DNA from: an uncultured Caulobacter sp.
GTDB taxonomy: Bacteria; Pseudomonadota; Alphaproteobacteria; Caulobacterales; Caulobacteraceae
Length of the DNA: 9,525 nt
Assembly (NCBI GenBank): GCA_937925635.1
Contig: CALALX010000122.1
Location: 1-9,525 of the forward strand
Reading direction: 5' to 3'
Shown: one piece after another, positions 6,272 through 9,525 of the stretch
How positions within the stretch are numbered: the first letter of the stretch is position 1
Layout of the letters: the number at the start of each line of letters is the position of its first letter
Made by a program: the position numbers and the translations under genes
The notes under the pieces: model-generated
What the model was told of the DNA's origin: nothing
Database searches by the model: none
The model's input: the letters and a program-made list of their open reading frames with translations, nothing else

Positions 6272-6868
6272 TCAGCGGAACACGCATGAGGTCCCGGCCC
6301 ACATCGTCTCGATCGTGGCGTTGGCGTCGGGACCGGAGAGCACGCCCGACAGGCCGGCGGCGCTGAACTCCTGGCCCAGGCTGGTCTCCTCGACCGTCAC
6401 GCCGGTGAAGGCGGCGACCAGCTGCGAGCGGGTCGAGCCGACGCCGACGCCGTTCATCGTCGACTGCCGGCCCTGGCTGTCCTTGCCGACGCTCCAGCCG
6501 GCGAAGCTGTCGTTCTGGAACAGCAGGGTCAGGCCGCCGGGATAGTCGACGAACTGCATCGGCCCGGCGCCGCACTCGGCGTTGGTGGTCTCCGGCCCCG
6601 GCGCGCCGGCGACGCGGGTGATGATCTCCAGCGTCTGGGCCTTGGGCAGGCCGAAATCGATCAGCCGGGTCGAGCCGTTGTCGGTCATCACCACCATCAG
6701 GCCGGCGGCGTCCAGCGCCAGGGTGGTCGCGGCCGGCGGGACCGGCGTCGAGGGCGGCGGCGCCGAGGCCGGCTCGGCCGGGGCGGCGGGGGTGTCGGCG
6801 GCCTCCTGCCCGCAGGCGGCGAGGGTCAGCAGCAGGGCGGCGGCGAGGGCGGTGCGGAGGCGGATCAT
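6272..6868 (-). CDS. Predicted lipoprotein, function unknown
   Basis: A 198-residue exported lipoprotein. Residues 1-18 are a signal peptide with basic start (MIRLR) and hydrophobic core, ending in the lipobox LAAC (16-19) with Cys19 as the lipidated residue. Gln/Glu at +3/+4 carry no inner-membrane retention signal, so an outer-membrane location is likely. Residues 20-46 are a Pro/Ala-rich tether. The globular part (47-198) has DFGLPKAQTLEIITRVAG, an ECGAGP motif with Cys99, GWSVGKDSQGR, GVGVGSTRSQL and a C-terminal GTSCVFR with Cys195; the two cysteines could form a disulfide. I know similar alphaproteobacterial proteins only as hypothetical. The start at 6868 is required by the signal peptide; upstream in-frame sequence is not protein-like. 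No clear ribosome binding site is seen. Confidence 0.85.
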   Translation of the reverse strand: MIRLRTALAAALLLTLAACGQEAADTPAAPAEPASAPPPSTPVPPAATTLALDAAGLMVVMTDNGSTRLIDFGLPKAQTLEIITRVAGAPGPETTNAECGAGPMQFVDYPGGLTLLFQNDSFAGWSVGKDSQGRQSTMNGVGVGSTRSQLVAAFTGVTVEETSLGQEFSAAGLSGVLSGPDANATIETMWAGTSCVFR

Positions 6869-6940
6869 GGCCAAGGCGTAGCGCGGATGGGCGGGGTCGT
6901 GAAGGCGGTTCGCGACGGATCGAAGGCGCGGCCTCGCCGT

Positions 6941-6954
6941 TTGATCAGGGTCAA
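6941..6954. promoter_or_regulatory. FNR/FixK-type binding box
   Basis: TTGATCAGGGTCAA fits the established TTGAT-N4-ATCAA consensus of FNR/FixK family regulators except for one base (GTCAA in the right half). It lies in the 149-base gap between divergent genes, 63 bases before the plus-strand start at 7018 and 72 before the lipoprotein start at 6868, so it could serve either. I see no clear AT-rich -10 element on either side, which lowers confidence. Confidence 0.45.
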
Positions 6955-7017
6955 GGACCCCCGCCGCCGCCGGCGTCAGTCTCGCTGGGCGGGGGCGATC
7001 AGCCAACGGAGGTCATC

Positions 7018-7449
7018 ATGGCCAAGGGCAAGAAGAAGCGCGGCGGACAGGGCAAGGCCCACCTGCCCAAACGGATCGCGGGCCTGAAGATCCCGCGCAG
7101 CGTGCGCAAGAGCTGGATCGGCGAATTCCTCGCCTCCCCCATCGGCCGGACCATGCTGGTCGAGGCCGCCGTGTTCGCCGGCGGACGCGCCGCCGCCCGG
7201 GCCGCCGACGACCCGCGGGTGGCCGCCTTCGCCCGCCATCCGGTGTCGTCCCTGCGCCACGCCGGCGGCGAGACCCTTGAGGCGGTGACCGACGCCGGGA
7301 GCCACGTCACCCATGCCCTGGCCGAGGCCGCCCGCGCCTTCGCCGACAGCCTGCAGCGCCCGCGCGCCGGGATCGTCGCGGCCGAGCCGCCCCCCGAGCC
7401 GGAGCGGCGGCGCCGGCCCGCGCCGGGGGAGCCCTCGCCGGCCGTCTGA
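7018..7449 (+). CDS. Basic hypothetical protein, probably truncated by a frameshift
   Basis: I do not recognise a named family. The 143-residue protein starts with a strongly basic tail (MAKGKKKRGGQGK), then HLPKRIAGLKIPRSVRKSW and a hydrophobic-helical part ASPIGRTMLVEAAVFAGGRAAARAADD (39-65), which may be an amphipathic or membrane-associated helix. Residues 80-120 are helical, and the end is Pro/Arg-rich. The start has GGAGG 5 bases upstream. The frame stops at 7447-7449, but strong coding character continues in another frame to 7658, so the original product may have been about 213 residues. Single-base loss in the C6 run (7390-7395) or G5 run (7425-7429) would explain this. A DUF1801 gene converges from the other side. 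Confidence 0.7.
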   Translation: MAKGKKKRGGQGKAHLPKRIAGLKIPRSVRKSWIGEFLASPIGRTMLVEAAVFAGGRAAARAADDPRVAAFARHPVSSLRHAGGETLEAVTDAGSHVTHALAEAARAFADSLQRPRAGIVAAEPPPEPERRRRPAPGEPSPAV

Positions 7450-7658
7450 CGGGGCCGCGCCCGGCCGGCGAACTGGAGACGTCCCGCGCCGCCCGCCCCC
7501 TGCTGGGCCGGGCCGCCTCGGCGCTGGTCCCGGCCGCCGCCTGGTTCGCCCGCCGCCGCGCCGCGCGGGAGCTGAAGGCCCTCGACGCCCCGGTGTCGCG
7601 GGGCGAGCCGGTCTATCGCGGCTTCATCCAGATCCACTTCCACGCCCGCCCGCGGTAG
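7450..7658 (+). pseudogene. Out-of-frame C-terminal part of the 7018 gene (or second small gene)
   Basis: From about 7404 the frame ending at TAG 7656-7658 has G or C in almost every third position and reads as ordinary protein: GELETSRAARPLLGRAASAL, then a Trp/Arg-containing helix, ending GEPVYRGFIQIHFHARPR. This frame is open back to 7281 (TGA at 7278-7280) yet has no ATG, GTG or TTG until about 7590. The simplest reading is that it is the C-terminus of the 7018 gene, displaced by loss of one base between about 7380 and 7447. Programmed frameshifting, a sequencing error in a homopolymer, or a rare CTG start overlapping the upstream stop (CTGA at 7446-7449) are alternatives. Confidence 0.55.
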
Positions 7659-7663
7659 GGGGC

Positions 7664-8026
7664 TCATCCCACCCCCTGCCGCGCGATGTTGAACCGCACG
7701 ATGCGGCGCACCAGGTCGTCGGGGATCGGCCGCTCCGGCGTGAAGCGGACCGTGCCCTTGCTGGTCGAGAAGGCGGCCAGCTCGGCGCCGAAGGTCCCCA
7801 GCACGTCGCCGGGATGGAAGCTCAGGTGCTTGCTGGCCGCAGCGAGGTGGCCGACGTCCTTGCCCTTCACCTTGAACGTCGGGATGCCGTAGCTGATCCC
7901 CTCCACGGCCCCGGGCGCGGCGGACAGGATCACCTGGCGCAGGTGCTCCAGCGCCGCGCGCTGCGCCGGCGGCAGGGCGGCGAGATAGGCGTCGACGGTG
8001 GTCACGGCGGCGGCGGCGTTGCGCAT
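7664..8026 (-). CDS. DUF1801 / YdhG-like protein
   Basis: A 120-residue soluble protein of the DUF1801 family, which includes Bacillus YdhG, described as a frataxin-like iron chaperone. The signature ISYGIPTFKVKGKDVGHLAA (44-63) is followed by SKHLSFHPG and the C-terminal STSKGTVRFTPERPIPDDLVRRIVRFNIAR. An N-terminal helical stretch VDAYLAALPPAQRAALEHLRQVI (11-33) is standard for the family. Length is typical. The start at 8026 has a strong AGGAGG just upstream; the frame is open further but the extension is not protein-like. It ends 5 bases from the convergent frame on the plus strand. An iron-related role is a family-level suggestion only. Confidence 0.88.
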   Translation of the reverse strand: MRNAAAAVTTVDAYLAALPPAQRAALEHLRQVILSAAPGAVEGISYGIPTFKVKGKDVGHLAAASKHLSFHPGDVLGTFGAELAAFSTSKGTVRFTPERPIPDDLVRRIVRFNIARQGVG

Positions 8027-8473
8027 GGGCGGGCTCCTCCTGCGGGCGGCGATCGTAGCCGAAGGACGTCCGGCGAGCGCGCGGCCCGACACCCTGGCGA
8101 GCCCTTCGGCGTCCCCGAAGTCTCCATCGCCGATGCGCGCGCCGCGCGATGGGGGGACAGATCGCCGCCCGGCCGCCCGGTCCGCCGCACGCTGGCGCCC
8201 GACCGCGCCGCGCACGGCGCGCCGGCCCCTTGCGGGACAGGGCGCGCGGGCGGCGGCGACGGAATCGGAACGACGGTCATCCCCCCAGTCTGCGCCCGCC
8301 GGCGAGGGGGTGGACCAAAGCCGCCCGACACCGCCCGCCAAAGGGGCCGAAAGGGGCGCGATGTCCCGCCTTGTCTCGGGACTATAGGTCTCCAGAGTCC
8401 CGCCTTTCCGAGCGCCCCGACGTGCTCGTGAGGGCCCCTCCGCGGCCGATCAGCCCGCTCGCTGGGGAGGGGG

Positions 8474-8545
8474 ACCATGCGGAGCATGGTGGAGGGGTGG
8501 CGCGGGGTGAACGCGGGGGCGTGCCGGTGGAGCGCCGGAGGCGCT
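8474..8545. repeat. Two hairpins sharing a GGA loop
   Basis: ACCATGC-GGA-GCATGGT (8474-8490) has a perfect 7-bp stem, and AGCGCC-GGA-GGCGCT (8531-8545) a perfect 6-bp stem. Both have the same three-base loop and lie 40 bases apart. The surrounding GGGGAGGGGGACCATGC and GGTGGAGGGG context resembles interspersed intergenic repeats of this bacterial group (from memory, unverified). Confidence 0.6.
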
Positions 8546-8596
8546 GAGCCCGTTGAGCCCTCCCCCGACCGTCAGCGGCCACACCACCATCCCCGA

Positions 8597-8632
8597 CCCT
8601 TCCTCCATTGAGGAGGAAGGGAGAAGCGCTTC
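8597..8632. repeat. Perfect hairpin plus adjoining palindrome
   Basis: CCCTTCCTCC (8597-8606) and GGAGGAAGGG (8612-8621) form a perfect 10-bp stem around an ATTGA loop. Directly after it is the 10-base perfect palindrome GAAGCGCTTC (8623-8632). It resembles REP-type intergenic elements; there is no T tract after the stem, so it is not a typical terminator. Confidence 0.7.
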
Positions 8633-8768
8633 GATCTCATGGATGCAAGCGTGCCGCCCGTCGAAGGTCAGTCAAGGACGACGCTTTGCGTCGCCGCCGC
8701 GCGGCGGGCCGAAGGCCCGTCCTTGAGTGACCTTCGACGGGCGGCGATCGTCTCGGCATGAGATGAAG
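8629..8768. repeat. Large cloverleaf-like inverted repeat, copy 1
   Basis: Arms at 8653-8680 and 8718-8745 are 28 bases each and complementary except at one position. The 37 bases between them hold three small hairpins: CGACGC-TTT-GCGTCG (8679-8693), CCGCC-GCGC-GGCGG (8694-8707) and GGGCC-GAA-GGCCC (8706-8718, sharing edge bases). Outside the arms, ATCTCAT (8634-8640) and ATGAGAT (8758-8764) form a further outer pair, extended to CTTC and GAAG with one bulge. The whole can fold as a long stem topped by a cloverleaf. It contains no gene. Confidence 0.85.
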
Positions 8769-8783
8769 GAGCCGGCAGAGCCC

Positions 8784-8792
8784 TTATCCACA
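8784..8792 (+). other. Single DnaA-box match
   Basis: TTATCCACA is an exact match to the TTATnCACA DnaA box, in the lower-GC segment upstream of the small membrane gene. It is alone apart from a weak TTGCTCACA at 8796-8804, so it does not mark an origin by itself. Confidence 0.4.
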
Positions 8793-8898
8793 CAATTGCT
8801 CACAGGGGTTTTGCCTTACTGGCCAGGGAGTTCTCAAGAACATACACGGAACTTCACAGCAAAATTGTTTGTCGCCATGCGTGCGTTGGCGCGAAGCG

Positions 8899-8906
8899 GC
8901 TAAAAT
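8899..8906 (+). promoter_or_regulatory. Possible -10 of the small membrane protein gene
   Basis: GCTAAAAT matches the alphaproteobacterial GCTAnAwC element at seven of eight positions and lies 35 bases upstream of the ATG at 8942. The -35 region is poor: TTGTCGC (8869-8875) is good in sequence but too far away. Confidence 0.4.
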
Positions 8907-8941
8907 CGAACTGTGTCCATCGCCCCATTCCCGGACCTTCG

Positions 8942-9163
8942 ATGACCTACCAGCCTCGCGACCACGATAAGCTGTTTAATGCTCTCGGTGTGAACCGCGT
9001 CCGGAGAGCTTTGGTGAATGGCGAACTGAGGGGCATTTCGGCCGATCGGGCCAAGGTCTGGCTGGAAGGGCGACGCGACTGGCTAGCTAAAGTTGGGGTG
9101 AGCGTCACCCTTGCCGGGGTCTTTCTCGCCACGATTACCGCGATCATTCTGCATGGCGGCTAG
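8942..9163 (+). CDS. Small C-terminally anchored membrane protein, function unknown
   Basis: I recognise no family. The 73-residue protein has a charged, helical N-terminal domain (1-48, with LFNALGVNRVRRALVNGEL and ISADRAKVWLEGRRDWLAK) and one membrane helix at about 51-70 (VGVSVTLAGVFLATITAIIL), ending HGG. The positive residues before the helix point to a cytoplasmic N-terminus. Codon use differs from the other genes in the window, with many A/T third positions (TTT, AAT, GCT, AGA, CTA, AAA, GTT), so it may be recently acquired or an orphan. No strong ribosome binding site precedes the ATG. It sits alone between two copies of a large palindromic repeat. The frame could be fortuitous, but the clean helix and the -10 element upstream favour a gene. 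Confidence 0.6.
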   Translation: MTYQPRDHDKLFNALGVNRVRRALVNGELRGISADRAKVWLEGRRDWLAKVGVSVTLAGVFLATITAIILHGG

Positions 9164-9211
9164 CGCCAGGACGGATTGGTTCAAGCGCAGGAGTCACCGT
9201 CGTGCGGGCAT

Positions 9212-9333
9212 GCCATCGTCCAAGGTGAGTCCGCCGCTACAGGCCTCTGCGCTGCCGCGCCGCGGCGGAGGGGGCGAGCCTCGTCCTTGAGGGACCCGGG
9301 ACGGGCGGCGAATATCTCCGCATGAGATGAAAG
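9212..9333. repeat. Cloverleaf-like inverted repeat, diverged copy 2
   Basis: The right part (9282-9333) matches copy 1 at 8718-8769 in the same orientation, 43 of 52 positions by my hand count, with CGTCCTTGAG, GACGGGCGGCGA and GCATGAGATGAA conserved. The left arm, GCCATCGTCCAAGGTGAGTC (9212-9231), resembles copy 1's left arm with a few changes. The centre keeps a hairpin (CCGCCGC 9231-9237, GCGGCGG 9262-9268). Self-complementarity is weaker than in copy 1, so this copy is decayed. Confidence 0.7.
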
Positions 9334-9357
9334 GGCACTGATCGATCAAGCCACCCA

Positions 9358-9383
9358 AATGCAGCACCCTCGCAAGCTGCATT
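9358..9383. repeat. Hairpin downstream of the right-edge gene
   Basis: AATGCAGC (9358-9365) and GCTGCATT (9376-9383) form a perfect 8-bp stem with a 10-base loop. It lies 100 bases past the stop of the minus-strand gene at the right edge; without a T tract it is a doubtful terminator. Apart from this and repeat copy 2, I see nothing definite between 9164 and 9482. Confidence 0.45.
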
Positions 9384-9482
9384 CTTGCCGACTCTCCACT
9401 TTTAGACTCACAATCTGAGCGAGGCTGCTGTCGGGGAGGATGGCTAGCGGTTTAGGCAGGACGGGTGTTGGAGGAGCCGAGA

Positions 9483-9525
9483 CTACTCCACCTTCACCTC
9501 AATCTCCCCGCCCCCGGCCCTGAAC
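9483..9525 (-). CDS. C-terminal end of an unidentified minus-strand gene
   Basis: Read on the minus strand, the last 43 bases give FRAGGGEIEVKVE followed by TAG at 9483-9485. The codons mostly end in G or C, as in other genes here, and the alternating hydrophobic/charged end (EIEVKVE) looks like a real strand. Only 13 residues are visible, so neither the protein nor even its coding status can be fixed. Confidence 0.4.
   Translation of the reverse strand, partial: FRAGGGEIEVKVE

Larger units (their letters stand above)
8027..8940. other. Long gene-free region rich in palindromes
   Basis: About 900 bases without a convincing gene. Open frames exist on both strands but have low-complexity Pro/Arg/Gly composition, no ribosome binding sites and no recognisable motif. 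From 8027 to 8340 I see only GC-rich sequence that probably includes the DUF1801 promoter. At 8363-8372 and 8397-8406 GTCCCGCCTT is directly repeated, the first copy being half of a hairpin with CGGGAC (8377-8382). From about 8470 to 8768 a chain of palindromes follows, listed separately. From about 8770 the sequence becomes clearly less GC-rich, leading into the small gene at 8942. Confidence 0.6.

Noticed and set aside
6272..7006. Longer version of the lipoprotein starting at 7006
   Set aside because: The extra 46 residues would bury the signal peptide and would run through the FNR-type box and the divergent gene's leader.
7313..8431. 372-residue plus-strand frame across the DUF1801 gene
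   Set aside because: Pro/Arg/Gly-rich, no ribosome binding site or domain; the DUF1801 product on the opposite strand is clearly real.
8784..8804. Replication origin
   Set aside because: Only one exact DnaA box plus one weak match; no cluster, no AT-rich unwinding tract and no origin-linked genes.
1..9525. CRISPR array, tRNA, rRNA or insertion sequence with transposase
   Set aside because: No regularly spaced direct repeats, no cloverleaf with tRNA signatures, and no transposase or integrase sequence seen on either strand. The cloverleaf at 8629-8768 lacks tRNA features.

Overview
The window is very GC-rich, with almost every codon ending in G or C. Its gene content fits an alphaproteobacterium, most likely a member of the Caulobacteraceae (Caulobacter, Phenylobacterium or Brevundimonas type). 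The reasons are an alphaproteobacterial chemoreceptor, the DUF2239, NTF2-like and DUF1801 gene families, promoter-like GCTAnAwC and GGAAC-N16-CGTT motifs, and palindromic intergenic repeats. This placement is inferred from style; no marker gene is present.

Left part (1-3418): the window opens inside a minus-strand long-chain acyl-CoA synthetase (N-terminal 224 residues). Divergent from it is a plus-strand gene for a single-pass membrane protein with a long proline/alanine-rich tail. That gene is preceded by an exact GGAAC-N16-CGTT motif of the EcfG/SigT general-stress type and ends at a strong intrinsic terminator. A minus-strand cluster converges on this terminator: DUF2239 protein, GIY-YIG nuclease-like protein (ATGA overlap) and YdcZ-type DMT transporter (41-base gap). 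A TTGACA promoter overlapped by a repeated CGGGTAAA element reads into the cluster. Upstream of it is a 130-residue protein of unknown function.

Middle part (3677-6868): a minus-strand NTF2/SnoaL-like protein is divergent from a complete methyl-accepting chemotaxis protein. The chemoreceptor converges on a lipoprotein gene.

Right part (6869-9525): between the lipoprotein gene and a divergent plus-strand gene lies a 14-bp box matching the FNR/FixK consensus. The plus-strand gene (7018-7449) is followed by about 210 bases that look strongly coding in another frame but have no usual start codon, suggesting a frameshifted gene. Next is a minus-strand DUF1801/YdhG-like protein. From 8027 to 8940 I see no convincing gene. 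That stretch holds several palindromic repeats, including a 140-bp cloverleaf-like inverted repeat. A diverged second copy lies at about 9212-9333, and the pair flanks a lower-GC segment with a 73-residue membrane protein gene. The last 43 bases look like the C-terminal end of another minus-strand gene.

Most genes here are unrelated housekeeping or accessory units. The groupings that look functional are the DUF2239/GIY-YIG/transporter cluster with its operator, and the repeat-flanked small membrane gene.
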